A stretch of 64,000 bases of DNA from Eupeodes corollae. Lineage: Eukaryota; Arthropoda; Insecta; Diptera; Syrphidae. Where the stretch lies: positions 142,128,645 through 142,192,644 of the forward strand of contig NC_079147.1 in the NCBI RefSeq assembly GCF_945859685.1, given 5' to 3'. A model generated the notes under the pieces. That model saw only the letters and a list, made by a program, of their open reading frames with translations, was not told the origin of the DNA and did no database searches. Position 1 is the stretch's first letter, and every line of letters begins with the position of its first letter. Positions 21,916 through 34,200 of the stretch are shown here, in pieces. The translations under genes were made by a program, and so were the position numbers.

Positions 21916-24435
21916 GAGCCTACTTCAGAAAAACTTCTTATAGTGTTTAGCAAAGGCTTGTTTTTAATCCTACAAAATCTAGCTTTGGCTTTTAAAATCC
22001 AAGTTAAAACTTAAGCTTTTTTTTGTTCGCCAGTAATTAGTTTAAATTATTGGTTAGACCTATTTTGACGGGACTTTCACTGGAAGCTGATGTAATAAGG
22101 ATAACGTGTTATATTTTCTTTAAATACTTCATTTATTTTTATTATTGCCACCATCATAATGTTTCTGTACGCGAGTAATGCCAGGCGTAGCAAGCTAAGA
22201 ATATAGAAAATTTTGTATTTGAAGCATTTCACCAAACACGTATTTATGTTAACTACCTAATTTTGAGAAATTAATTAGATGCATAGAACTTTAAATTTCC
22301 ATGTAGATTGTAGGTGTAAGTTATGAAAACAACACTTCTGAAAATGCTCTCCTTCCTCCTGGATGAAGGAATACATTATGTGATGTCTATGGAGAAGTAA
22401 TAAGAAAAATGTTTTGCAAAATAAATGAGTACTTGTATCTTATGTAATACCTAAAATTCTGAATACGGTATTTCATAAAACATAATTTGAACAAGAAAAT
22501 GTTGAATAATGACCACAAACATATGTTCTACTTCAACTTTGGCATTTTCGTTTCTTTGCAACCTTCCTCCTCCTTTATTTTTATTTATAACTTCCAACTT
22601 CAATATACTATAGCTTGTCTGGCATTGTTCCAGCTTAAAAACTTCTACAAGCAGTTAATACTACGAGTACTTGTGTGTAACATAATATGTGCACAAGTTA
22701 TATTAAGCGTACATACTCGTACTCGTAATTCACCTAGTTTGCTCCATAAAGTTGTGTGTACTTGGAAGGATTCTTTTTGTTTGTTTTCGGGAAGCACATT
22801 GTCGATTTTTTACCACCCTTAACAGTTCCCAGGAGGTAAATTAATAGGAGTCTATAGCAATTTGAGAAACAAAAAAAAGTTTCGACGATGGGCTTACAAT
22901 AATAAGCCCTTCAAAAAAGTGTCGAAAATCTTTGGTGTTAAAACACACAAAAAGTCATCTGGGCAGATAGCAATTTTAAATTTGTACGTACATATATGTA
23001 TGTATAATATTGGAACCGAAGTGAAGGCATGATAAAAAATAGCAGGTGTTATGTCATTTAGTATATAAAAGAGTCTTGGGGGTGAGTGTGGGTGTGAACT
23101 GTCGATTTAATCGTACAGTACCTATATTTTAAAAAGTTACAGTACATTCGAAAAATGAAGTTGCGAGGGATAACCAAAGAATAAATTCAAAAAATGTTAT
23201 GTAAGAATTGTCATTTTACTGCGTTGAGCCATTTTAATATCACAGTAAAAATTTATTGATATTGGTAAAAAACTTGGAAAAATAACTGTCCAGCTAAAAA
23301 ATTTAAACAAAAATAAAAAGTAGTGAATCCGATGTCTCTGTTTCTTAAAATGTATATTTGTTGTGCATAACATGTATGGCTATGGTCGGAATTAAATTTG
23401 TAATGTTATTTTAATACTTTTCCATTGTTTACACTAAAAAACTTGTGAAAAAAGTACCGATTTTACGACCTTTTTTCCAAAAGTGCGTCGTTTTGTCATT
23501 TCTCATCTTTTCGCTCTTTCTGGTAATCTTATTTAATTTTGTCTTTCAGTTAAATAGAAATCTCGAAATCAACTATGCCGTCAGGGTCCGCTATTTCGAG
23601 TCATCTTCAGCGTCATTTTTATAATAAAAAAAGAATGGGATGCAACACACATTATATCTTCATATTCCGTCTGTCGATTTGAGGTTTGTAGGTTTTCGTG
23701 TTGGGTTTAAAAGTTGTCAATTGAATTATTCTTAAAAATTTTGAAACTACCAACAATATCTTTCATATAAGGAAATAGTTCGAAAATTTAGTTCTGTTAA
23801 ATAGATTTGTAGTCGAAAACAATTTTTTACCAGTTTTAGTAGCATTTCTTAAATTTTTACTAATAATTGAATTTCGAGGTGACAAATTTTGTTTTCAGTT
23901 TTTTTTTTGATTTACAAAAATATACTGGCTTGGTATCACGTTACAATATATAATATAAAATTTAATTTGAGTCCCTAGCGTCATTGGTTCGGGAGATATT
24001 TAGTGTTATTCACAATTTTCACCTTTTTTTAAACTGAAATGATAAAAAAAAACACCCACGCAATTTTTTTGAGAGTAATTTCTATATCTTTCTGCATTAT
24101 TATCTGCTTAACAACATTTATTTGGAGTCGATAACTCTTCTGGTTCTTGAGCTATGGACGACGAAAAAACGTCGCCTTGATAAGAATCAAGTTTATGAAG
24201 AACGTAGAAAACACTGTACAACACAATAAGGACTTGACACATTTTTTTAAAAGTAAATGCAAACCATTTGAGGGCAAAACGCCAAAATATTTTTTTTTTT
24301 GATAAATTAGAAGCCGTAAAGTTATTTCGAATTTATAATTAAAACATTTATGAATAAATTTCGACTTTGCTTATAAAGCTACTGTGAGAATGTTTGAAGC
24401 GGACCATTCTTTCGGCTCGATTTTCGATGACTTGG
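21916..24435. other. AT-rich intergenic stretch
   Basis: No coherent gene. Small dispersed words such as CTGTCGATTT occur near 23100, 23670 and 44055. A (TATG)-like microsatellite lies near 22985-23005. Confidence 0.35.
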
Positions 24436-24439
24436 CTGC

Positions 24440-24760
24440 TATTGCACGTTCAAAGTTGGCTTTGAGCTCTTTTAACTTGTCATCGGCTTGTTGGTATAAG
24501 CCAATGACTTAAAGTAGCCCGAAACAAAATATTCTTGAGGTGTCAAATTACAAAAACTTGGCGGCGCATATCTTGAGATAACACTCTCATTAAACTTACT
24601 CTTCATTAAATTGATTAATAGTTTGCTGTGTGGTAACATCTTGTTGAAATAACCTATAATTATTATGCTATAACGCTGGCCAATAACAGTACGTTGACGA
24701 TCGGTATAGTCGATAAAAAAATATGTCCCATGCAAACTGCACCATTCAATTTTTTGTGGA
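24440..24760 (-). mobile_element. Mariner-like transposase remnant
   Basis: Minus strand gives HGTYFFIDYTDRQRTVIGQR, then SKFNESVISRYA and PPSFCNLTPQEYFVSGYFKS, LAYTNKP. This corresponds to GPYFF...VTVN...RYR and PPRSCDLTPLDYFLWGYVKS of DD37-41D mariners. The second catalytic block is deleted and the third Asp has become Gln/Glu. Confidence 0.6.
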
Positions 24761-24959
24761 TGAATTGGTTATTTTTGAAGTACCTAAATGTGAATTATCG
24801 CTTAGACCAGTAAATGAGCTTCGTCTCTAAGGAAGATTTTGCGATGAAATTTATCATTTCCACTTGGCACTTCGCTTCCAATTCAACTATGCCAGTGAGT
24901 GTTATGATTCTATGGGACCAATCTTTTTTCGCACTCGTATTTTTTGCGGGAGTCCTTAG

Positions 24960-26230
24960 AGATCTCTACATACATAAATCCGGTGGTTTGGATGGGATCC
25001 CCCCTATTGTTCTGAAAAACATTTCATTTGTCCTAAACCTCAGGTATCGTTCCGAGTAAATGGGGCACAGAATTTGTTCAAAAAATCAAATCAAATGTGG
25101 TGGCGCAACATTCCGTTGTGAACCAGGGTCTAGTGACTTACAACTCTCAACCATTCCTGTGTGCGAGAACTGTTGTCAGGAATGGAAGGGACCTACAATT
25201 TTAGGCCGAATCCGAACGGCTAGTTTCAGAAAGCACTTTTTCATGACAAGAGTTACTCTTGAAGGATTTGTCAATTCCTCGCAAGAGACAGTACCCGCGA
25301 AAATTATTTTTTTTTTGCAATTAAGGTGGCATAGGCAGGGATTGAACCCAAGACCCCTTGCATGACAGTCCAACGCACTAACCATCATGCCACGGGTACT
25401 AGAATTTGTTCAACCCATTCTTAAAATATGCGAATCCTAATCACCTTCCAATTATCGACAGATTACTCTCTCGATATCTCAAAAATCGAAGGATTCTTAA
25501 AGAACAGCAGTACCGCCTTCGCAGCAATAGATCCATTGGTGATCTCATTGTCAGGGCTCTGTTCTGTCTCCAACAATCTTTTTCATTTTTTTTTATGATC
25601 TCCTGCCTCCAATACATTGTTTTGTTGACGATAGTACTAGTAGCTTTTCATATTCGTTTTAAGACTCTTCTTCGGATGGAGACCTGCAACGGAAAAATAT
25701 ACTAAGTTTATTAAATTCCAATCTACACGGCATTGTACAATGGGGAATAAGAAGGCTATCTCCACCTCTGAATAAGCTATTATCAATAACACAAGACTTA
25801 CACGTGTATGTTTCTAAACCATCTCTGGGCTGGTGCTCCTGCATCTTACTTAAGCTCTTGGATATTATTAAATATAGACTATTTAAATTTCTTGGTAATA
25901 ATATCATCATAGGATCATTCACTTCGCTTAGACGTCGTCGTAAAGTTTCTTGTTAACTTTATTTTTAGTTTGTATGCCCTAGAAAAATAGCAAACTGCAT
26001 TTCTTCCCTCAAACATTTCAACCTTAATACTCGCATTTCTAGGAATGCTCAGCACCCATCAGTATACCCTCGAGACGAACTTCGGTTATACTTTCATTTA
26101 CTGAAAATCTTTCTTTAACCGTACTACGCGAATGTGGAATACCTTACCACACTCTGTCCCAGTCATTGCAATAGACAGGAATCCGAAATCTCCTTTCAAA
26201 CCCTCTCTCCCTTTCCTAATCCTTACATTG
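24960..26230 (+). mobile_element. CR1-like LINE remnant, interrupted by a SINE
   Basis: Reverse transcriptase pieces: KSGGLDGIPPIVLKN near 24977, then after the SINE VQPILKYANPNHLP near 25408, LLSRYLKNRRILKEQQYRLR near 25460, RSNRSIGDLIV near 25523, and at the far end FNRTTRMWNTLPHSVPV near 26120. The last block matches the end of the CR1-like LINEs at 36432-37950 and 63321-64000. The catalytic core is largely deleted. Confidence 0.65.
25082..25400 (-). mobile_element. tRNA-Asp-like SINE, complete, with 13 bp target duplication (copy C)
   Basis: The best copy of the family, 319 bp. Read on the minus strand from 25400 it opens with a tRNA-like head: TGGCATGATGGTTAGTGCG (A-box region, 25382-25392 on +), CTGTCATGC in the anticodon position, and GGTTCAATCCC (B box, 25339-25349 on +). 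CTGTCAYGC and GGTTCAATYCC are the anticodon-arm and T-arm signatures of tRNA-Asp. A unique body follows, then a tail ending TTGATTTGATTTTT. The 13-mer AGAATTTGTTCAA flanks it at 25069-25081 and 25401-25413. Removing one copy restores the CR1-like reading around the site. Confidence 0.88.
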
Positions 26231-26333
26231 TGTTTATCTGCATAATAAGGGTAAGCTAAATGAGACAAAATAATCTCAGCGCAACTTCTCTAAAGCGCAA
26301 TCGTAGAACTTACACCTGCGTTTCAAATGGTCC

Positions 26334-26383
26334 ATCGGCATCTTGAATTATATGGGAAGATCAATATAATTCAAGATGCCGAT
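26334..26383. repeat. Perfect 19 bp hairpin with 12-base loop
   Basis: ATCGGCATCTTGAATTATA at 26334-26352 is exactly complementary to 26365-26383. No other structure was found around it. Confidence 0.8.
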
Positions 26384-26389
26384 TTCTTA

Positions 26390-28115
26390 GAGGTTTTAAG
26401 ACGTTAACACCTGAAAAGCATGACTTTCATGTTTATTGTTCTTATGTTGCAGAATTTGGAATCAAAAATCCTGTTTAAAGAACCTATACAGCGATGTGAC
26501 ATCCCCATAATAACAACAACAGCTTCCAACGACTTCCAACGTCACGTTAAATAGTGATTTTATTTAAGTGCATACTTCTTAATAGAAATCACCCGAGCGT
26601 CGTCGTCCTAGAGAAATAGATCCACACACACAAAACTGGAACACTATACCAAAGTACTGGAAGAATAATGAAAATGAAACATAAAAGAGAATCCTGGCAA
26701 TAAAGTTTGTTGTGATGTTGCCAACAAAGCTTTCAAATTTATGACATATGTTTGGATTTTGGCGACGGACGTTTTTCTTCTTTTTGTTTTTGTTAATATC
26801 ATTTTTATGACGCTTCAACGTTGAATATATGACAGAATTTTTGTTTAGCTTTTTGGAGGAATACATCCGTAAGGCATTTCGTTGAGAGAATTCCTTACAC
26901 ATGTTCTGGTGTCAACAGTATGTGATAGATGTAGTTTTCTTTTTGTTAGAAATTAGGTTATTAAAAAAAATTGCAGTTGAATTGTTATTTGTTATTATCT
27001 TGATGGTATCCGGGAGCAGTGTAAATGGTTCTTAATTTGATTTGGTAATCATAATCGGATGTTCTCACTTACATACAGAAACTCTAGAGATATCATTTTC
27101 TTTTTTCACATTTAAGAAAATTAAAGTATCAAAAACAACCGGTGTTTTTTTTATACGTGTGGACTTAAAGAAAGAATAAAACATATAAATTAATGTAATG
27201 GCCATAAAATTAGCTTTATTACATTAACTGCGTAACGTGGCGTGACCTTCATACTTTATTTACACTTCATTTTACTTGGATTGGGACAGTTTTTTATTTG
27301 ACGTTAATTCTCAAACCCGTTTGGAAAAACCCAAATGTGGAATGAATCTATTTAGTTTGTATTGCAAACAAAAATGTTGGATTAAGTTGTTTTTTTGTAT
27401 CACGTGAATAGGGACAAGGACTAAATTTACCTATTAAATACAATAAATTTGATGGCGCAACAGTCCTATTTACCTATTAGCGTGTTTTAAATCAGACAAA
27501 AGGATACATGCTCTGATTTTTTGGGAGCTTAGTAGGTTTATAAATTTGATAGAATCAAGAAGTATGGAGACAGGTGAGCGTCTAATCAAAAAGGAAACAG
27601 GCCAAATTCGAGGTTACTGGGGTTTCGGAAAAACCATCCGTTTTATAGTAGGGAAAATTAGAAGAAGTTAAAATGTTTTATACAACTACCAAAAAGGAAG
27701 AGTCAAGAAAGCCACATCATTTTAGAATAGGCGGGCGATAGTGAGAGCTTCTTCAAATTCGGGGCCCGAATTCCACTAAATTATCTGATAGCACTTTATG
27801 AATCCATACACCACAGGTAACTTTAAGTAATTCTGAAATAAAGAGCTAGCAAATATACTAAATATTATTTGTATCCATTCAATAAAACCAGTATTTACCT
27901 AAAAAAAAATAATATGGCTGTTTTTATTATCGCCGTTTTTAAACTAATGAAGCTCTTAAGCTATAATAGTGCGGTACTTATTTATTTCATACAGAACAAA
28001 TAATTTAAGAAAATAACTAAAAATGTCTTGACTTCACGAAGCAGCGTAAGTAAAAGATTCCGATTTCTATTTGGTATTTACAAAAGTAATGCTTGCCAAG
28101 CGGAGATATTTAGCC
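26390..28115. other. Intergenic, no gene seen
   Basis: AT-rich. A short tail-like piece of the SINE/RTE family (GATGGCGCAACAGTCC) occurs at about 27452-27467. Confidence 0.35.
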
Positions 28116-28120
28116 AAGTC

Positions 28121-29595
28121 CTTTCTTATAGGACCCACCCAAAAATCTATAAATGACAGTTTTGCAATGAAAACCAGACTACGGGTACTGGGTTCAATCC
28201 CTTACCTATTTCAGGGGTACTGCCTTTTGCGGGGAATTGACAAATCCTCAAAAAGTAATTCTAAACATGAAAAGTGTTTTTTTTTTTTCAAACTAGCCGT
28301 TCAAATTCAACTTAAAACTGAAGGTTGCCTCCATGCCTAACAACACTGATCGCACATAAAAATGGTTGAATGCAATTTGTGAAACTATTTGTTTCCTTTT
28401 GAATACAGGGATTTGAATTTTGTAAGAGGCCAGAATTTTGGTAAAGCATGATCATTAAAGGTAGAAAGGTGTTTAATTTTGTTGGGTAGTTAAAAAAGGG
28501 TATATCTCTACTCATATTTTTGTATAGCAAATGTTCGAAATGCCCTACAGCTGCATTTAAACATACTCGACAACGTTTTAAAAACTGTCGTTTCAAACGT
28601 CTGGCATGTCTTAAGCTTCTTATTTCCTCAGCCGCAACTTCAATTTTCTGCCTAAGTACAATAACACTGGATGTATTGGATGTACAAAAACTTCCTCTTT
28701 TAGGTAACCTCAATAAAAAAATCTAATAAATTCAAGTCTGTTGACCTAGGGGGGCCATGTTATTATGTTATTGTTCCACTACGACCTATCCATCGCTCGG
28801 AGAAACTTCTGTCCAAAAAACTTTTGACATCCATCTTGCTAAAAGCACATGGTCTGGAGAAGCGAGAATATTATCTGATAATAAAAAGATTTTGTTTTCC
28901 AAAAATTCAAAATAATTTTCACTATTTGGTGTGTCGGGCAATTCAAAGGGTCCTATGATTTGCAATTTGCCCATTTAAAATTCCACACCACAAATTAATT
29001 TTAAATTGGTGTTGAGATCTATCTTCTCGTATTAAATGTGGATTTTCTTCCTGCCAATTGTGAATATTGTGCAAATTCACAAATTCAATGAATTGGAAAC
29101 AAGATGTATCTAGTGATGGAATACAAAATTCTAACAGGAACGATTTTTTTTAATTTTATTTTTGTTTCTTAAATCGTAACTTATAAAAATGAAATGCTTA
29201 CAATTTTAGAACCAAATCTACCTTTTTTAAATGTTTTATACTTTTTTCAAAAGCTAAACAATCAAGCAAGTTTTTAAAATCAATAACCAGTATTGTGTGA
29301 TAAAATTTTGTTTAATAAAACTATTTAACTATTAATATTTTACAAAATAGTGCCGAAAATTTGAAGTTTTTGATGCAAAAATATTAAATGTTTATTCAGG
29401 ATTGTAAAATATTAACATATAGTAAAAACAAAAATCATTTGTGGACAGGGTGATTGAAAAACCGACTAAAAGTAAGTGTTTTTGAAAATTTCATCAAAAC
29501 AGCGGAAAACCTTTAGGATGCGGTATAGACAAGTTACCAAATCATTCAGCATATACAGTTTGGACCATTACTTATAAGACACCCCGTATAGTAAG
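28121..29595 (-). mobile_element. Tc1/mariner-superfamily element, decayed
   Basis: Minus strand holds IIGPFELPDTPNSENYFEFL (about 28900-28960) and, near the end, RLKRQFLKRCRVCLNAAVGH followed by FEHLL (about 28530-28600). These match the catalytic-core start and C-terminus of a mariner-type family whose proteins end in a conserved GGxHFEHLL-like motif. The catalytic Asp blocks are not preserved. A possible 5' end at 29570-29595 reads, on the minus strand, GGGGTGTCTTATAAGTAATG; a weak inverted match (TCCTATAAG) near 28125 may be the other end. Confidence 0.5.
28180..28375 (+). mobile_element. tRNA-derived SINE (copy D, + orientation)
   Basis: The B-box GGGTTCAATCCC at about 28191 is followed by the family body in order: GTACTGCCTTTTGCGGGGAA, TTGACAAATCCTCAAAAAGT, ACTAGCCGTTCAAATTCAAC, then ATAAAAATGGTTGAATGCAA. 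It is diverged and lacks a clear A box. It sits at the 3' side of the Tc1/mariner remnant. Confidence 0.6.
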
Positions 29596-30595
29596 CCATT
29601 TTTAAAAGATCGTCACTTCAACTGAATACACAGAACTGTCTCTCCCATCTATTGGTGCTAACTACTTCCTTAAGACGTTAAGAAAAGATTTTGAAAAGAA
29701 TGATTCAAAATCAAGCACTAATTTTTAGTTTTGTCCACTTGCAAAGCTTTCTACTAGGAAAAATTAAAAAAATTGTTTGAGTCAACTGAATAGGTACAAA
29801 AATTAAAATTGTTATTTGGTTCTTGTTAAGTTTGGTAGTTGGTACTTCCACATTTACTTTTAATCATTTCGTGAATTTGTCCCTGAATGAATCCTACAAC
29901 TACAAATTTATTGCACGAAATTAAGGATTCATTGCTTTAAACTGCTGACTACAACCATTAACTGCGGATACTAACCATTACCAAGTATATTTAATATTGT
30001 TTAGATCAAATGAGTACGATAGTTATTGAAGAAAGTTATTATGTTGGTGGGCCAAGATTATGAGTCAAAGAATATAAGATTATTTAAGAACATTTTTTTC
30101 CGAATTTCCCTTACACCGAGCTGCAGTAATTTTTGATTTTACTACTTCAAACTTAACTATTCCATAATAATTTACAGCTTTCAATAAAACCTTCTTCACA
30201 GTTGTGATGATGTTTATTCGTCTGGAAAAACCTTGTGATTCCATTCTTTTTCCAGATTTTTCGAATTCTGAATTCAAAAGTGTTGAGAGACTTGCTCTTA
30301 CGCCAATTTTCAAGCTGCTGGTCTTGCAATTCTTTTTACTCTCCTTTATGTTTTAACTGTACCAGTCTTTATTTTCTAAAGTAAAACCTATTTAGCTTTT
30401 CGCCAATTTTATCAGCTGTTCCGGTTAGATCTTGGTGTCTAATAAGTTTTGAAACACTTCTAAGGCATGTAGGCCTGTACATTGGCCTTAAAGTTTTCGA
30501 TCGATTTATCCACAGCGGTTACTGAGATTACCGCATTCAAAGAGAAAAAAAAAACAAAAGTATTAGCTTTATAATATTAAGTTTAGATAATTCAA
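29596..30595. other. Intergenic, no gene seen
   Basis: AT-rich with only short chance frames. Confidence 0.35.
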
Positions 30596-30599
30596 AAAG

Positions 30600-30850
30600 A
30601 GTACTATTTTAGTTTATTAGTAAATAAATATAATTTTCATTCTTCTCCAATTCCGTCGCAATGCTCAAAAACGGAAAACGCGCCACTGATATATCGCTCT
30701 GACCTTCCTAATATGTCAATATCATCGCCGTATCCAGTAATTGAACGAACTTTTAGTGCCTCTATTGAGTTTTACAGAATGTCTTTCCCGAACGATATTG
30801 AATAAGTCTCGTGACAGTTCATCGGCTTGACTTAAGACTATGCTGAATCT
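30600..30850 (-). mobile_element. RTE-type reverse transcriptase fragment
   Basis: Minus strand: IEALKVRSITGYGDDIDILG then RSERYISGAFSVFEHCDGIG. The GY(A/G)DDIDIxGRS box is the catalytic palm signature typical of RTE-clade proteins, here with Gly in place of Ala before DD. Only this box and its surroundings remain. Confidence 0.65.
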
Positions 30851-30862
30851 TACGATCCGTTT

Positions 30863-31148
30863 AATAACAAAATGAGGTAACGCAGTAGCTAGAGAACCAG
30901 GTCCTAGTTACTTTCAACTTCTAACCATTCTTGTGTGCGAGTACTGTTGTTAGGGATGTTGGGGACCTACAGTTTTAAACCGAATCCGAACGGCTAATGT
31001 CAGAAAGAGAAGAATTACTCTTGGAGGATTTGTCAAGTCCTCGCAAGAGGCAGTATCCGTGAAAAAACTTTAGATGACACAGGTAGGGATTGAGCTTAAG
31101 AAATATGGCATGACAGTCCTACGTACTAACCATCACGCCACGGGTACT
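30863..31148 (-). mobile_element. tRNA-derived SINE (copy E) just upstream of the hexosaminidase gene
   Basis: Nearly the whole family consensus: head with CCATCACGCCACGGGTAC on the + strand, CTCGCAAGAGGCAGTATCCG, ACCGAATCCGAACGGCTAAT, GTGTGCGAGTACTGTTGTTA. The 11-mers ACGATCCGTTT (30852-30862) and ACGATCTGTTT (31149-31159) are a target duplication with one mismatch. It ends 145 bp before the first coding exon of the hexosaminidase gene. Confidence 0.82.
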
Positions 31149-31293
31149 ACGATCTGTTTTTAACTACAATATTTAATAAAATATCCCTTACAAACTTTCG
31201 TTAGGATCAGATAGGAATTATATACTTTCTACCTATAAAAATGTTTGAAAACGTATAACCTTTTAACTGTTCTTTTTTTGTCTTTCCTTCTAG

Positions 31294-34200
31294 ATGCAGT
31301 CTAATTTTTTCACTCTACTTTGGCGAAGAAAACTGTCGGTACTTCTTATCTCGTCCAGTTTACTATTACTAGGCCTCTGGACATGGGCACTTTTTAATGG
31401 AACCTACTCAACAACTGAGCCAAACGGTCGGGACAAATTATTCTTTATAAAAGTAAGTAAACTTGAATTTATTCCACGTCCTTAAGAACAACAACTTACT
31501 TGCTTTCTTTCTTTAAATACATAGGAATTCAATAGCGGTGCATCTAATAAGAACGAATATCTCATCCAAAAACTTATTTCACAAGCTAATCGCGTTCTGA
31601 GATATCAACGACAACAAACAAGTGACCTTTCAGCATCTGAATTAGCTGCCTTATCATCATCGAATAGTGCTTCTTCATCGTTGTCGTCTTTGTCAAATAA
31701 TAAGGCAAATAAAATATCAAATAATAACAATAAAATTGGAAGTGTACAATTTGTGAAATTCACCCAAAATCCAGTGTCAACTTCGTTGGTTGAACGAAGA
31801 AAGAAATCATCAGCTGGGGGGGCTGCATTGGGTGAAAGTTTTCTATTTGAGGAGGAACGTTTGAAAATCCTACAAAACAAACAAAAAGTACAAAACGACG
31901 ATAACGTCATGGACTACGAAAGAATTTTATCATCTGCCGAACGTCAATCCCAATACGAACATGAACTACAGCGAATGGGAGTACCAATTATGGCTGGTAT
32001 CGGTCCTGGTGGACCTCATCCGCCTAACGAGCGTTTGGTGCATTTAGATTTGAAGGGCGCACCACCAAAGGTATGGTTTATTTTTGTGATTTTGATTTTT
32101 GATAGGTTTTATATATTTTTTTCATCCATCTTTGTTATGTTGAAAGAATTGAGTGTTGGAATGAATGCGGATAGGTTAGGTTAGGCTAAGGAATGAAGGA
32201 TTCTTCAAATTAAATTTTATGTTTCAGGGTTGGCGTCAGGGTGCGTGGTATGAATTTTGGGTTAAGCGAATGTTAAACCTTTTTGTTTGACTACCGTGTT
32301 TCTTTTTATTACCTCCTTCAATTTTGTATTCATAAATTAATTTTGATGTATACATAAAGTTTGGAAGAATGATAAAACGTAGAGGAAATTTAATCTATTT
32401 GATGAGCGTCCATAAAGCCTTCATAATTTCTTTTGGAGTTTATAAGAATCTCTAGAATAATAGATTTATGAGCTCGCATTTAAAGCTTTATTCATATTAG
32501 TTAAATAAAGGGTGGTTACATTTTAAGGATCAATGTTGATTCTGAATAAAACGCAAATTATTTAGGAAATACTGGTATGGTTCATTTATGTATGGAACAA
32601 AATATCGGCTAAATGGCCGCCGCGAATTGTTACTGGCTTATAGAAGTTTACTGTTTCTTTCAAATAACTTCAAAAAGGGAAGTATAACATCGCCATCACG
32701 TGGGATAACAGAGCCATTGAATTTGTCGGTAAAAACAGCCATTATTTCGTTAGCAGTGTGACAAGTGGCACCGTCTTGCTTAATTTGACAACAAACAGGA
32801 TATGTGAACTTCAAAAAGAAGTACTTCTGACATCAAGTAGCAATTTATTCACTCTGGTTTGTAAATGGGGTATAGATGGTAGCTCTGGTCAAAGTAATTA
32901 TAGACAACATAATAGGTCATCAGCAGGAGACTCATCTGTTTTGATAATATCGCTAGTGCCCTTACAACTGCGCGATAGCCAATATGATACGAATATTATA
33001 TGGCAAAATAAAGTACCATCTTCCACACGGTTTTGCAGAGCTATTAAATTTATTTTTGCCAAAGAAACACCAGAAATTACTAAATCAGAGGTCAATAACA
33101 TTCAAAAACAAATCGCTAATTTGCAGAGCTATCAATATCAGGGTAAGAATATCGACTTTAATCTTGTGCTTACAATGGTGGATGGCAAGGTTTGTCACAC
33201 ATTGACCGATACGAAGTCTACTCAAAGCTGTTACATATGTTTAGCTAAGCCATCAGAAATGAACAATTTACAAAATGTAACCCAAAAAAATCCCAGGGTT
33301 GAAAATCAAGACTTTGGACTGTCAACCTTACATTCCTGGATAAGGTTCTTTGAATGTTGCTTGCATATTTCATATAGATTGCACATCAAATCTTAGCAGG
33401 TCAGAGGTGAGAATAAAAGTTTAGTAGAGTCAAGGAAAAAGGACATCGTTTATAAATTGAGGCAAGCATTGGGCATCATTGTAGACCAGCCGAAACCTGG
33501 ATATGGATCTACGAATACGGGTAATACGGCAAGAACTTTTTTTGAAAATTATAAAAAGTCGGCTGAAGTGACGGGGTTGGATGACTCTTTAATTTATCGC
33601 TTTTATATTATTCTGCAATCCATTTCATCTGGATACGAAATAGATGTTACTAAATTTAATCAGTATTCCCTGGAAACTGCAAGACAGTACGTGTCCTTGT
33701 ATCCGTGGTATAATATGCCGACAAGTGTTCACAAAGTGCTAATTCATGGATCTGAAGTTATTAAGCAAGCAATTTTGCCTATTGGACAGTTAGGTGAGGA
33801 AGCACAAGAGGCCAAAAATAAAGATTTTAAGTTCATAAGAGAACATAGAAGCAGAAAAGATACAGCAAAGCATACTAACATTGATCTTTTTAATTATTTT
33901 TTGTTGTCATCAGATCCGATCATATCTGAATTAAGTTTACAGGGAAAATTTTGTAAAAAGAAAAAAATGGAACTAGAAGCAATGATCTGCTCAAAGCACC
34001 TAATGTAGAATTAAATATAAGCTCCTAATACTCAAATTAATTGCCTTTTATTAAATGAAGTATTTAGCATTATAGTTTTATTTTTGTAAAATGCTAATTA
34101 TATTTTCCAAATACTACCATAACTAATGATTTTTTGTCATTTTGTGTGGTTTTTACAAAGCCAAGAATTAATTCGCGTTAAATGTGCCTTCTGGACCACT

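Noticed and set aside
32174..32190. GGTTAGGTTAGG read as telomere-like repeat
   Set aside because: Only two units; this word is common in fly LINE tails and flies lack simple telomerase repeats.
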